DNA of 64,000 nucleotides from Desulfovibrionaceae bacterium (GCA_910575755.1 CAJTFO010000001.1:248001-312000); one strand, 5' to 3'. Counted from the stretch's first letter, positions 28,238 through 37,478 are shown. Notes: generated by a model from the sequence alone, not told the origin. Made by a program: numbers and translations.

Positions 28238-28466
28238 GATGCACCCCTTTATTGCGCAAAACCTGCGCAATGGCCGCTACTGAAGTCATAGCCACGATAT
28301 CCTGAATATCCAGCGTCAGATCATAGGCGCGTTCCAGCGACATGACCAAATCCATCTGCTTGAGAGAGTCCCAGCTCTCCACATCTTCCTTGACGGTTTC
28401 AGCCGCGATTTCCGATTCACGCACGCCAAAGACATCAGCCAGCAGACCCTGCAATTTCTTATCCAT
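28227..28466 (-). CDS. acyl carrier protein
   Basis: This 79-aa acidic helical protein has the carrier motif 'DSLKQMDL'; Ser34 is the expected phosphopantetheine site. The rest fits an ACP four-helix fold. The ATG at 28466 has CGGAGTG upstream. It sits between the NeuD-like acyltransferase and the SDR gene, overlapping the latter by 11 bp. A dedicated ACP in a sugar cluster with its own adenylating enzyme points to carrier-bound acyl or aminoacyl donors for sugar modification. Confidence 0.9.
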   Translation of the reverse strand: MDKKLQGLLADVFGVRESEIAAETVKEDVESWDSLKQMDLVMSLERAYDLTLDIQDIVAMTSVAAIAQVLRNKGVHLED

Positions 28467-28467
28467 A

Positions 28468-29139
28468 CTACACTCCGAAATATTTGGCGTATTCCTCGGC
28501 CGTACAACGGAAGGGCTCGCCCGAACGGGCCAGATGCACGGCATTGGGTTTGGTACACTTGGAAATAAAGGCGGCTCCGCCCACAATATTACATTCGCCC
28601 ACTTCCACCTTGTTGGCAATGGTGGCGTTGACCCCCACAAAGGAGCGGCGGCCCACTCTGGCCATGCCCGAAATCACGGCCCCGGCTGCCAGCCAGCAGT
28701 GATCCTCCACCACAGCATCATGGGCCACTACCACATTGCCCCAAATCAGGCAGTCCGCTCCCACAGTCGCCCCCGGCTCAAGGAGCGCACCTGGCATAAC
28801 CAAGCTCCCCTCGCCCAGTGGACTCTTGGTAAGCACATTGGCCTTGGGGTGAACATATGTTTCCATGATATAACCCAAAGCTTTAAGGCGCTCAAACATA
28901 CTTTGGCGCACTGCATTCACCTGATCATAGCCTGCGGCCATGATAACGCGGGCATCAGAGGGAGGAAAGCGCTCAACCACACTTGAGAGGCCCACGCAGG
29001 GCACGGCGGTAAAGCTGCCGGATTCCACATAGGCGTCGTCCACCACACAGCCTATTATGGCATATCGGGCATCATCCTCAAGATACCCATAAAGAATATG
29101 GGCGGTAACGGCGTTGCCCGCCAGAATGATTTTCTGCAT
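28468..29139 (-). CDS. NeuD/PglD-like sugar N- or O-acyltransferase
   Basis: This 223-aa protein has an N-terminal Rossmann-like sugar-nucleotide domain ('KIILAGNAVTAHILYGYLED') and a C-terminal left-handed beta-helix of hexapeptide repeats ('VMPGALLEPGATVGADCLIWGNVVVAHDAVVEDHC'). This is the layout of PglD and NeuD, which acylate 4-amino sugars or sialic acid. The ATG at 29139 follows GGAG at good spacing. The catalytic His is probably in 'VVVAHDAVVEDH'. Beside wecE and an ACP it is the prime candidate to acylate the 4-amino group. Confidence 0.85.
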   Translation of the reverse strand: MQKIILAGNAVTAHILYGYLEDDARYAIIGCVVDDAYVESGSFTAVPCVGLSSVVERFPPSDARVIMAAGYDQVNAVRQSMFERLKALGYIMETYVHPKANVLTKSPLGEGSLVMPGALLEPGATVGADCLIWGNVVVAHDAVVEDHCWLAAGAVISGMARVGRRSFVGVNATIANKVEVGECNIVGGAAFISKCTKPNAVHLARSGEPFRCTAEEYAKYFGV

Positions 29140-29177
29140 GGTTTTCTCCAAATTTATAATTATGATAAATCTGACGA

Positions 29178-30113
29178 CTATACATCTTCTAGAATTGCAA
29201 TACCGAATCCAGTTTTACCGTATCCATTGCCATTATAGAGCATATATCGCCTCCCCTTGTGATCGAATACATAGGGATAGCAAACCATTTCACTATCCCA
29301 TCCACTTTCAGATACATCAAAGGAGCGCATTTTTTCATCCATACGTGTCCAATGCACGCCGTCCGAAGATTCGGCGTAGCCAATGCGATAGGTGGCAATG
29401 CCGGGCTGACCTCGGTATGAATACCACATTTTATAGTCGTCAGGTCCGTCTTTGAGAACGCGGGGAGTTGAGATAGCGTACTCATATTCATTTTTAAAAT
29501 TAATAACAGCTTGTTTCCCCCGACTCCAGTCGATGCCGTTCTGGGATTCTGCATAACGGATATTGTAAAAGTGCTCCGGCTTTTGCTCACCTTCACGCAA
29601 CTTCCATTCAAGACAGGACAGATACCATGTTCTGAACAAACCATTCTCAAACATGACATCATTAACAGCTACAAACTGAAAATCGTCCTTATCTCTATCA
29701 ATAACTGCACCTCTAAAAAGCTTCGTAAAGGTATTCCCTCCATCATAGCTTTCAGCAAGACCAATAGCACAAGTAAATGGAATTTTTACATGAATGTTCC
29801 AACCACAAAAATAAAGCAGTTTTCTTCCGGCGGCATTGACGATACAGCAGGGAGTCACGCCGTTGTCGTCAAAAGCGCCGAGATTTTCTCCGAAGTCTAA
29901 AATAGGCGTATGTTCTATTTGCTCAATAGCCAAGGAGGACATATTAAGCTTGGCTCTGAAGATCCGCTCCCTGTTGGTTTCATCCCGTGAACCAAAATAG
30001 ACCGCATAGATATCGCCTTCCAGATGATCAAGTATGGGGATGCGGGCATATCCGCGCATGAACACCGACAGATTATCCGGAGCAAACAGACAGCCTAACT
30101 TTTTCCATCGCAT
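29178..30113 (-). CDS. beta-propeller glycosidase-like protein (GH43/GH130-like fold)
   Basis: This 311-aa protein has no signal peptide and shows repeated 'YAESxDGxxWxR' units ('IGLAESYDGGNTFTKL', 'IRYAESQNGIDWSRG', 'IGYAESSDGVHWTRM') that mark the blades of a five-bladed beta-propeller of the GH32/43/68/130 superfamily. Such proteins occur inside O-antigen clusters without proven hydrolase activity. Candidate acidic residues exist ('FDDNGVTPCCIV', 'SGWDSEMVCYPYVFD') but the catalytic set is not certain. It overlaps the GT2 gene by 19 bp. The part near 29500-30100 is more AT-rich than its neighbours. Confidence 0.72.
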   Translation of the reverse strand: MRWKKLGCLFAPDNLSVFMRGYARIPILDHLEGDIYAVYFGSRDETNRERIFRAKLNMSSLAIEQIEHTPILDFGENLGAFDDNGVTPCCIVNAAGRKLLYFCGWNIHVKIPFTCAIGLAESYDGGNTFTKLFRGAVIDRDKDDFQFVAVNDVMFENGLFRTWYLSCLEWKLREGEQKPEHFYNIRYAESQNGIDWSRGKQAVINFKNEYEYAISTPRVLKDGPDDYKMWYSYRGQPGIATYRIGYAESSDGVHWTRMDEKMRSFDVSESGWDSEMVCYPYVFDHKGRRYMLYNGNGYGKTGFGIAILEDV

Positions 30114-31036
30114 GATGGATACCTCAATATTTGGCGTATGACGACATAAGGGCGCACTTTAACTTCTTCAAATATTTTAGATAAGTATATTCCTATCGTT
30201 CCAAGGGCCATCATGGTAAGCCCGAAAAATAGGCAGGTAATGACAAAAAGACTCGTCCACCCTTCAACTGTAGTTCCCATCAGAATGCGACGCGCCATAA
30301 GGAAAGTCAGTGCAAAAAACGAAATGATCATCGTAGCTCCACCGAACCAAAAAAAGAAATAAAGCGGTTTGGCGCTGAAACTGGTGATGGAATCAATACA
30401 TTGGGCAAGTTTATGTCTGAAAGTATACGTAGTAGTAGGCTTACTTTTTTTGACACAGACCAATGAAGCCTGGGAAAAGCCCGTGAGGGCAATAAGCCCC
30501 CCCAGAAAAATAGTCCGCTCCCGGTGTTCCAGCAGCGCTTCAGCGAATCGGCGGGTCATGAGTTTGGCAATAATAGTATTCCGGGGAATAGTGATAGAAG
30601 AAAGCACGTTGAACATTCTATAAAATAAGTCGCCACTCCAGCGCTCAAACCAACCACCTTTGCGACTTTTTTGAACACCGTACACAAGGTCGACGCCTTG
30701 ACTTTCCATCGTATGCCAGAATTCATGCAGGAGCTCCGGTTCTTCCTCAAGGTCTACATCAATGACAAAAATATTTTCCCCGGAAGCCTGACTGATACCT
30801 GCCATGATGGCTTTATGATGCCCAAAATTCCGCGACAGATCCACCACCACCATATGCGGATCGCTCTTCGTCAGGGCAATAGCTATATCCAGGGCATTAT
30901 CCGGCGAACCATCATTGACCATGACGATTTCATAATCCTCGCCCACAAGCTGCCGCGCGGCAGCGGATGCCCTGCGATGAAATTCCTCCATATAAGGCGC
31001 GGAACAGTATAGGGTGGTGACAATGGAAAGTTTCAT
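30095..31036 (-). CDS. GtrB-like family 2 glycosyltransferase with two C-terminal membrane helices
   Basis: This 313-aa enzyme likely transfers a sugar from a nucleotide to undecaprenyl phosphate on the cytoplasmic face. The GT2 domain shows '[14 protein letters not shown]', '[15 protein letters not shown]', '[15 protein letters not shown]' and the metal motif '[12 protein letters not shown]'. Two helices follow (about 228-250 and 262-288). This is the architecture of GtrB and DPM1-class enzymes. It overlaps the wbqC-like stop by 4 bp. Together with GtrA and the GT-C protein it completes a Gtr-like trio. Confidence 0.87.
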   Translation of the reverse strand: MKLSIVTTLYCSAPYMEEFHRRASAAARQLVGEDYEIVMVNDGSPDNALDIAIALTKSDPHMVVVDLSRNFGHHKAIMAGISQASGENIFVIDVDLEEEPELLHEFWHTMESQGVDLVYGVQKSRKGGWFERWSGDLFYRMFNVLSSITIPRNTIIAKLMTRRFAEALLEHRERTIFLGGLIALTGFSQASLVCVKKSKPTTTYTFRHKLAQCIDSITSFSAKPLYFFFWFGGATMIISFFALTFLMARRILMGTTVEGWTSLFVITCLFFGLTMMALGTIGIYLSKIFEEVKVRPYVVIRQILRYPSCDGKS

Positions 31037-31725
31037 CCCGCATACCTCATATAGCGCGAACTGTCTTTGCCGCAGTTGAAAAGAAGGTCAAGAATACTCA
31101 CAAAATGCGTGAATTCCCCCCAGAGCTGGGGATATGCGGGATAGCCTTCATAATCGAACCATGTAAGCTTGATGCCGTAGTCTGCAAAAATACGTTCGTC
31201 AATATAATCCTTGGCGGCGGGACCGGAAATATATTCGGTACCGCCAGCCTGACGGCAAAGATTGGCCAGACGCTCAGTCTTGCCATCAACGAGCGTATAG
31301 TCCCAAGAATTGCTGATTCTGGTACGGATGTCCAGATAACGGCATACGGCTTCCAGCAGGGTACGGTTGAGCACGGAAAGATGGCTGTACGTCCTTTCCA
31401 TATACAGGGGTTCCAGCCACTCTCGAATCTCCCTGAAATGAGGCGCTCTGGCGTAGTGTTGAGTGAGGCTTTTCCAATGCGTTGCAGCCCAGGCGGCACC
31501 ATCAATTTCGGTGTCACGAATTTTCTGAAAGTACTGTCCTTTCACCTTGACGGGCACCGTCAGCCAGACAGACCCCTGCGGCGTTTTGATCTTGTTGCGG
31601 TTGCGCCAGTCGCGCCGGGTGTACTGCATATCGTCATACAGAATAAATTCGTCCACAGCGGCTATCATGTCAAAATAGCCTTTCCATGGGATATAATTGG
31701 ACTGAAGTATGGCAACTTTTTTCAT
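31033..31725 (-). CDS. WbqC-like family protein
   Basis: This 230-aa protein has the WbqC hallmark opening '[43 protein letters not shown]' and 'WLTVPVKV' (quoted in parts). WbqC-like proteins recur in O-antigen clusters containing 4-amino-4,6-dideoxyhexoses and are proposed to attach amino-acid-like groups, though biochemistry is thin. I chose the ATG at 31725 because the conserved region starts there; ATGs at 31740 and 31752 are in frame. It is probably the first gene of the eleven-gene cluster. Confidence 0.82.
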   Translation of the reverse strand: MKKVAILQSNYIPWKGYFDMIAAVDEFILYDDMQYTRRDWRNRNKIKTPQGSVWLTVPVKVKGQYFQKIRDTEIDGAAWAATHWKSLTQHYARAPHFREIREWLEPLYMERTYSHLSVLNRTLLEAVCRYLDIRTRISNSWDYTLVDGKTERLANLCRQAGGTEYISGPAAKDYIDERIFADYGIKLTWFDYEGYPAYPQLWGEFTHFVSILDLLFNCGKDSSRYMRYAG

Positions 31726-31785
31726 TTTTCCCGGTCTCATAGCGCCAAGCAATTCATCCTCTGTGTAATTCAGGGGCAGCCCTCA

Positions 31786-32580
31786 TTAAAACGCCGTCCG
31801 CACCGGCAGCAGTCCGCCCAGATCCACGCCGCGCGGGCTGACCACGGCTCTGTAAGGGTATATCTCCACCCCGCGGGCCATTGCCTCGTAAAACAGTTCC
31901 GCATAGAGAGGATCAATAAAATCCGCCGGGGCGAAGCAATGCCCGTCAGGGCGTTGCACCAGGTAGAACATGGCCGCGCGCTCCCCCGAACTAACAATAT
32001 CCATCAGCTCGCGCAAGTGTTTTTGGCCGCGCTCGCTGGCCGCATCCGGAAAGCAGGCCGCGTCGTCTTCCATCATGGTCACGTTTTTGCATTCCACCCA
32101 GAGCGGCGGCAGGTTCGGCCCGGTGAACAGGCCATCCAGGCGGCTCTGGCCGCGCCGGGCCTCGCGGGTCAGGCTGGCATAGCCCGCCGCGAAGTCCAGC
32201 CGTCCGGCCCTGAACGCCGCCTCCAGCATGCGGTTGGGCACACTGGTGTTGACTCCCACCCAGAAGCCGCGCTCAGACCCGGAACCTGCCGGATCGCGGG
32301 GCACGGCGCTTTCTTTCACCCAGACGCATTCCTGGGTATACCTGAGCTTGCGGGCCGGATTGGCGGCCGGTGAGGCCAGCACCGGCGCGCCGGGCCGGGT
32401 CAGGCCCAGCATGCTGCCCGAATTGTTGCTGTGCACCCAGGTTGAGACGCCGTTCAGCAACAATTCCACACTGAAACGCTTGCGCCGCTGCACAAAAGCG
32501 CCGACCACACAAGCCGGCGACAGCGGAAGCAGCGGCTTTTCCGGCTCAGTCTGCACAGCGGCTTCAGAGACTTCCCGCAT
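31786..32580 (-). CDS. sfsA: SfsA-family DNA/RNA nuclease-fold protein
   Basis: This is a homologue of sugar fermentation stimulation protein A (264 aa, family usual ~230-250). It has an OB-like N-terminal part ('[15 protein letters not shown]', '[19 protein letters not shown]') and a PD-(D/E)XK-like core ('RLDGLF', '[10 protein letters not shown]', '[11 protein letters not shown]'). The E-x-K in 'VECKN' is the nuclease-like motif. The in vivo role is not settled. It sits 60 bp upstream of the sugar cluster but is a housekeeping-type gene and probably unrelated to it. Confidence 0.9.
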   Translation of the reverse strand: MREVSEAAVQTEPEKPLLPLSPACVVGAFVQRRKRFSVELLLNGVSTWVHSNNSGSMLGLTRPGAPVLASPAANPARKLRYTQECVWVKESAVPRDPAGSGSERGFWVGVNTSVPNRMLEAAFRAGRLDFAAGYASLTREARRGQSRLDGLFTGPNLPPLWVECKNVTMMEDDAACFPDAASERGQKHLRELMDIVSSGERAAMFYLVQRPDGHCFAPADFIDPLYAELFYEAMARGVEIYPYRAVVSPRGVDLGGLLPVRTAF

Positions 32581-32669
32581 TTACACCCCTCTTTGAACCT
32601 GCTAAAAAACCGCGACAGATTTCCCCATTTTCCAGCCGCGTCCGCACGCATAACGCGAAGGAGCCTTCC

Positions 32670-33863
32670 ATGCAGATTTCCGACCGCTTGCGCAGCATCA
32701 AACCTTCTCTGACTCTCAGTGTCAACAGCCGGGCCCTGGAGCTCAAGGCTCAGGGCGTGGACGTGACCAGCCTGGCCGTGGGCGAACCGGACTTTCCCAC
32801 GCCAAGGCATATCTGCGATGCGGCCAAAGCCGCCATTGACGCCAATTTCTGCCGTTACACCGCCGTGCCCGGCATTCCTGAACTGCGCAAGGCCGCGGGC
32901 GGCTATTTTCAGCGAAACTACGGCGTGGACGTGCCCATGGAATCCATCGTGGTTGGCGCGGGCGGCAAGCATTGTCTCTACAATTTTATACAGGCCACCA
33001 TCAACCCCGGCGACGAGGTTCTGATTCCCGCGCCCTACTGGCTGAGTTATCCTGACATGGTTGAACTGGCGGGCGGCGTGCCGGTGACTGTGCATGCCGG
33101 CGCGGAACGCAATTTCAAGGTAACGCCCCTCATGCTTGAGGAGAAAACCACGGACAAAACCCGGCTGCTGATCCTCAATTCGCCCAGCAATCCCACCGGC
33201 GCGGTGTATTCGGATCGGGAATTCATGCAGATCATGCGCTGGGCTCTGGCGCGGAATATCTTTGTGCTGTCGGATGAAATTTATGACCAACTGGTATTCC
33301 CGCCCGCACAGATGACCAGCGCCATCACCTGGTTCGAGCACTGCCCCGAACTGGTGGCCGTGCTCAACGGCCTGTCCAAAAGCTACGCCATGACCGGCTG
33401 GCGCGTGGGCTTCCTGGCCGCGCACCCGGACCTGATCAAAAAAATCTCCTCCATGCAGGGGCACAGCACCTCCAGCATCTGCTCCGTATCGCAAAAGGCG
33501 GCTCTGGCCGCGCTGGAAGGCCCCACGGACTGCGTGGACGAGATGCGCGCGGCCTTCATGCGCCGCCGCGATCTGGCCCTGAAAATCATCGGGGACTGGC
33601 CGTGGGCTGTCTGCCCCAAGCCTGACGGGGCCTTTTACCTCTTTGTGGATGTGCATCAGTGCTACGGCGACAGGGTGCGCAATTCAACGGAGCTGTGCAC
33701 CCGCCTGCTGGACAAGGCCCATGTGGCCCTGGTGCCGGGCGCGGCCTTCGGTGACGACAACTGCATCCGCTTTTCCTACGCGGTGGCGGACGATGTGCTG
33801 ACCGACGCCCTGGGCCGCGTGGGCGAAGTTCTGAACGAGCTGGCGGCTGAAGCCCGGCGCTGA
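32670..33863 (+). CDS. aspC: aspartate/aromatic aminotransferase, class I
   Basis: This PLP enzyme of 397 aa transfers amino groups between aspartate (or an aromatic amino acid) and 2-oxoglutarate. It shows 'VTSLAVGEPDFPTPRHICDAAKAAID', 'LILNSPSNPTGAVYS', 'LSDEIYDQLVF' and the PLP lysine in 'NGLSKSYAMTGWRVGFLAAHP', with 'IRFSYAV' for the carboxylate arginine. This is the type-Ib layout of thermophile-like AspATs. An AAGGAG site lies 7 nt before the ATG. The gene symbol is given by family; exact substrate range is not certain. Confidence 0.9.
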   Translation: MQISDRLRSIKPSLTLSVNSRALELKAQGVDVTSLAVGEPDFPTPRHICDAAKAAIDANFCRYTAVPGIPELRKAAGGYFQRNYGVDVPMESIVVGAGGKHCLYNFIQATINPGDEVLIPAPYWLSYPDMVELAGGVPVTVHAGAERNFKVTPLMLEEKTTDKTRLLILNSPSNPTGAVYSDREFMQIMRWALARNIFVLSDEIYDQLVFPPAQMTSAITWFEHCPELVAVLNGLSKSYAMTGWRVGFLAAHPDLIKKISSMQGHSTSSICSVSQKAALAALEGPTDCVDEMRAAFMRRRDLALKIIGDWPWAVCPKPDGAFYLFVDVHQCYGDRVRNSTELCTRLLDKAHVALVPGAAFGDDNCIRFSYAVADDVLTDALGRVGEVLNELAAEARR

Positions 33864-33947
33864 GGAAGGGCAAAACAGTATTCTGAAAAAATATTAAAAA
33901 AAAGCATTGACAGTATCCGTCCTTTCAGGCAGTATGCTTCTTGCCGT

Positions 33948-34023
<76 letters not shown>

Positions 34024-34037
34024 TCCAATGAAATCGA

Positions 34038-34069
34038 CCGGCCAGAATGAAAATTCTGGCCGGTTTTTT
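34038..34069 (+). terminator. terminator after tRNA-Ala
   Basis: An 11-bp perfect stem (34038-34048 with 34053-34063) is closed by a GAAA tetraloop and followed by six T residues. It is a classic intrinsic terminator 15 bp after the tRNA. Confidence 0.93.
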
Positions 34070-34394
34070 GTATGTAAAAATGGTAAAAATTCCCAAATTG
34101 TTTCAAATAGTCCCGTTGAATTACATACCGTGTTCATTTTACAACAGCAATAGCACCATACTCGGAATATGGTAATTTTCAAATCAAAATGGATTGAAGA
34201 TTTATAGGAGAAAGATAGAGATGAATTGAACATTTCATAAGAATGAGATATATTTAATAACACAAATAGAAATTGGAAATAGTGAAAATTATACTGATAG
34301 GAAGATTATCTTAATTTCAGCTAATCTTAAAGCATTCTGTATGATGACAATGCTTTATTGACTTATCAAATAAATTTAGCAACCGAGGTCAGAT
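34070..34394. other. AT-rich intergenic stretch after tRNA-Ala
   Basis: I see no credible gene in these ~325 bp. The DNA is strikingly AT-rich compared with the chromosome to its left, and short frames are broken by stops. It contains a TTGACT-like -35 box near 34358 and ends with a GAGGT ribosome site before the 116-aa gene. It is probably the left edge of acquired DNA. Confidence 0.6.
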
Positions 34395-34745
34395 ATGCAG
34401 AATAAATGGACAGATGAAGAGCTAATGGACGCAGTAAAAGCATATTTAGATATGCTTTATAAACAGAATAATAACATTAGTTTTGTAAAAAAGGAATACT
34501 ATAAATACTTAAGTGCGCAATATAGCAGAACAGAGAAATCATTTGAATATAGTATGCAAAATATCTCATATGTTTTATTATTGATGGGGAGAACATGGGT
34601 CAGAGGTTTGCCACCAGCTAAAAACGTAGGTCCAACAAATATTAAGAAAATTGAGAACTTTATTAATGAATTAGAAAATAAAAGTAACGAAACATATGCT
34701 TATTTTGAATCATTAGTAAAAGAAAACATCAATAAAGTGCCCTAG
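34395..34745 (+). pseudogene. truncated N-terminal head of an McrA-like restriction protein
   Basis: This 116-aa AT-rich frame opens 'WTDEELMDAVKAYLDML', has 'YRTEKSFEYSMQNIS'-like spacing (actual 'YSRTEKSFEYSMQNISYVL'), then 'GRTWVRGLPPAKNVG'. This resembles the N-terminal head domain found in front of HNH nucleases of the ScoMcrA type, which restrict modified DNA. No nuclease domain follows. The frame ends at 'NKVP' exactly where the IS-type sequence begins (about 34737), so I read it as a gene cut off by the insertion. GAGGT precedes the ATG. The family call is from memory of the motif and is moderate. Confidence 0.55.
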
Positions 34746-34849
34746 TTTCGACTTGATCTGACAGTAGGCCCTTGAAAAGGAAAGGGGACACCGTTTTGAT
34801 GGAAGAACAAACAACCCATCAACCGGGCGTCGTGCCCAGGGAGTTCCCA

Positions 34850-35642
34850 ATGAAAAATTTTAACCAAAGCGTCATCAAACACAAGACCGGACTTCTCAAT
34901 CTTGCCGCCGAACTGGGCAACATCTCCAAAGCCTGCTGTATCATGGTCTTTTCCAGGGATACCTTTTACCGCTATCAGGCCGCACGGGATGCGGATGGGA
35001 TGGAAGCCCTGTTTGAGGTCAGCCGCAGAAAACCGAATCTGAAAAATCGTGTGGAAGAAGCGCCTGAACAGGCTGTTGTCGAGTTCGCCACCGCATTTCC
35101 GGCATATGGACAAGTCAGGGCCAGCAACGAACTGCGCAAGCAAGGCATCTTCGTTTCTCCGTCTGGAGTGCGCTCCATCTGGCTGCGCCATAATCTTGCT
35201 TCCATGAAACAGCGCCTGACAGCTTTGGAAAAAATGTCCGCTGAACAAGGCCTGGTGCTGACCGAAGCGCAGGTACAGGCTCTAGAGCGCAAAAAATAGG
35301 ATGATGAAGCCTGTGGAGAGATTGAAAGCCACCATCCCGGCTACTTGGCAGTCAGGACACCTTTTATGTGGGCACGCTCAAGGGGGTGGGGCGCGTTATC
35401 CGCAAACCAATGGCATCCGCGAACGTTTCCACAAAACAATCCTGCATGAGTTTTACCAAGTTGCGTTCCGGCGCAAATTATACCCCTCTGTGGAGGAGCT
35501 TCAGAGCGATCTGGACATCTGGCTGAAGCATTACAATACAGAAAGAACACATCAAGGGAAAATATGCCGGGGCAGAACGCCCATCCAAACCTTGCTTGAT
35601 GGCAAAAAGTTCTGGAATAAAAAGGTAGGACAGCTTAACTAA
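34850..35642 (+). pseudogene. decayed IS481-type (DDE) transposase
   Basis: The N-terminal part (34850-35299) reads 'NQSVIKHKTGLLNLAAELGNISKACCIM', 'SRDTFYRYQAARD' and 'RRKPNLKNRVEEA', a helix-turn-helix transposase N terminus. It stops at a TAG (35297-35299), yet homologous sequence continues ('DDEACGEIES', 'HPGYL'), shifts frame near 35345, and after 'GTLKGVGR' jumps to the C-terminal block 'PQTNGIRERFHKTILHEFYQVAFRR' ending 'GRTPIQTLLDGKKFW'. The catalytic core between these blocks is deleted. The left end near 34737 (TGCCCTAGTTTCGACTTGAT) looks like a terminal repeat; I find no matching right end. Confidence 0.8.
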
Positions 35643-35768
35643 AAGAAACGGGAACTTGCCGAAGAGAGGCGCTTGAATCGCCAGTTGACGGCCCGCATGC
35701 TTGTTGATGGCGTTGGGGACAAAGCCGCTGTGACCAATATCGGAAAGGTTGCAGACGGGCACGAGTAA
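35643..35768 (+). pseudogene. unidentified C-terminal gene remnant
   Basis: Directly after the transposase stop, in the same frame, 41 codons read 'KRELAEERRLNRQLTARM' and 'VDGVGDKAAVTNIGKV' to a TAA. Codon use is GC-rich and protein-like, with a helical coiled start. It has no start codon of its own. It is probably the 3' end of a gene, perhaps phage-derived, that lost its front in the IS rearrangement. I cannot name the family. From here to 35903 nothing else is evident. Confidence 0.4.
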
Positions 35769-35903
35769 CAAATTTTGGTTGCAAGCATGAGAAGTAGATT
35801 AACTTTTCTCTGGAAAGCTAAATCCTGCCCTGCCTGTCATTGGCGCGGACAATACTGCCCGTTTGTAGCGCGGTCGAATTGAAAGGAAAGCAAGAGACAC
35901 GTC

Positions 35904-37478
35904 ATGGATGCTGGCATGCTGGTTCTCATCGGCTTTCTTGTTATGGTTGTCATGCTCATCAGCCAGCACAACAGTATTGAACTTCTGAAAAAAGAACTTC
36001 AACAGGCATTAACGCAAAATAAAAATCTTCTTGACCAACTGCGATGTTACAAAGAGCGTGATTCTGAAGAACAAAAGGCCGAGGAAGCCCAGTTGCGGGC
36101 AAAAGAAGAGCAGGGACGTAAAGAGCAGCTTCAGGCCCGGCAGACTCAGGCGGAATATGCCATAACGCAATCGCATTCCTGCGATGCGCTGCCGCCCCTG
36201 GGCGAGGAACAGAAAGCATTGCTGCGGGCCATGCGCGGCGGAGGCAATTTTTTTATCCAAGGTCAGGCCGGCACAGGCAAGTCCACCCTCATCTCCCATC
36301 TGCTCATGTGGGCAAAGCAACGCCATGCGGCAGTGCAAATCGCGGCCCCCACTGGCTTGGCAGCCCTGAATGTAGGCGGCATGACAATCCATTCTCTTTT
36401 CAGACTTCCTCCAAAAGATTTTTTTGATATGGCCTCTGTGCGCCTGACGGATAGCGCCGCGCATATGCTGCGCACAACAAACACGCTGATTATAGATGAA
36501 ATTTCCATGGTCCGCCCGGATATGCTGGATATAATTGATAGGCTGGCGCGCGCTGCCAAGCGTAATGCGCAGCCATTCGGCGGCCTTCAGGTTATCCTCT
36601 TGGGGGATGTTTTGCAGTTGCCTCCCGTCATCATCAAAACAGTGCAGGATGCTTTCAAGAGCGAGTACGGATATAAGGAAGCATTCTTTTTTGACGCCCC
36701 TGCATTTATCCACGGTGGCTTCAGACCCGTCATTCTTAAAAAGATTTATCGCCAGGCTGATGACAGCAGCATGATTGAAGCTCTCAATGCCATCCGCAGC
36801 GGACAGCAGATTCAAGAAGCCCTACTCTACTTCAATAATCTGAAAATAACAGACAAAGATATCTTTGAAAAAGCCGTCAAGCTCACAGGCACACGGGCGC
36901 AGGCAGAGTACATCAATAATGCTATGATCACCCGTTTGAGTGGGGAAGCTATAAATTATAAAAGCGGGATATCCGGCAGCTTTACAAAAAACAAGGGCGA
37001 TGAAGATAAGCGGTATCCCGCGCCTCTGCTTCTGCGGCTCAAGGTAGGCGCTCTGGTCATTGTGCTGAAGAATCTGACTCGCGAATGTGTCAACGGCAGT
37101 AGCGCCGTTGTGACTGCCCTGCATGAGAATGCCGTAACTATTCGTCTGCTTGACAGTGATACTCCCATGACCATAACACGCCATACCTGGACAGAACAGG
37201 GATACAACAAGCGCGGCGAACTGGTGGAAACAGGCTCGTTTGAGCAGTTCCCCCTGCAACCTGGCTATGCCATGACTGTACACAAGGCGCAGGGCAAAAC
37301 CCTGAGCAAGGCCGTCATCAACATTCCCAACGCCTTTGCGCACGGTCAGGCTTATGTGGCGTTGAGCAGGGTACGCAAATCCTCAGATCTTCATGTCGGC
37401 ACAGAGCTTCAGGAAAAAGACGTTATCATCAATCAGCGGGTTCTGAGCTTTCTACAGGACTGTGAAGCAACAGCTTGA
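35904..37478 (+). CDS. membrane-anchored PIF1-like DNA helicase
   Basis: This 524-aa protein begins with one hydrophobic helix (about residues 5-20), then a charged coiled coil (about 22-90, rich in Glu, Gln, Lys and Arg), then a superfamily 1B helicase. Motif I is 'GQAGTGKST' (120-128), followed by 'AAPTGLAALNVGGMTIHSLFRLP', motif II 'LIIDEISMVRPDMLDIID', 'LGDVLQLPPV' and the C-terminal motif 'GYAMTVHKAQGKTLSKAVINI' with 'QAYVALSRV'. These are the PIF1/RecD2-type motifs. The membrane anchor is unusual for PIF1. It is isolated, between the IS remnant and a phage gene, and ends at a strong terminator. Confidence 0.88.
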   Translation: MDAGMLVLIGFLVMVVMLISQHNSIELLKKELQQALTQNKNLLDQLRCYKERDSEEQKAEEAQLRAKEEQGRKEQLQARQTQAEYAITQSHSCDALPPLGEEQKALLRAMRGGGNFFIQGQAGTGKSTLISHLLMWAKQRHAAVQIAAPTGLAALNVGGMTIHSLFRLPPKDFFDMASVRLTDSAAHMLRTTNTLIIDEISMVRPDMLDIIDRLARAAKRNAQPFGGLQVILLGDVLQLPPVIIKTVQDAFKSEYGYKEAFFFDAPAFIHGGFRPVILKKIYRQADDSSMIEALNAIRSGQQIQEALLYFNNLKITDKDIFEKAVKLTGTRAQAEYINNAMITRLSGEAINYKSGISGSFTKNKGDEDKRYPAPLLLRLKVGALVIVLKNLTRECVNGSSAVVTALHENAVTIRLLDSDTPMTITRHTWTEQGYNKRGELVETGSFEQFPLQPGYAMTVHKAQGKTLSKAVINIPNAFAHGQAYVALSRVRKSSDLHVGTELQEKDVIINQRVLSFLQDCEATA

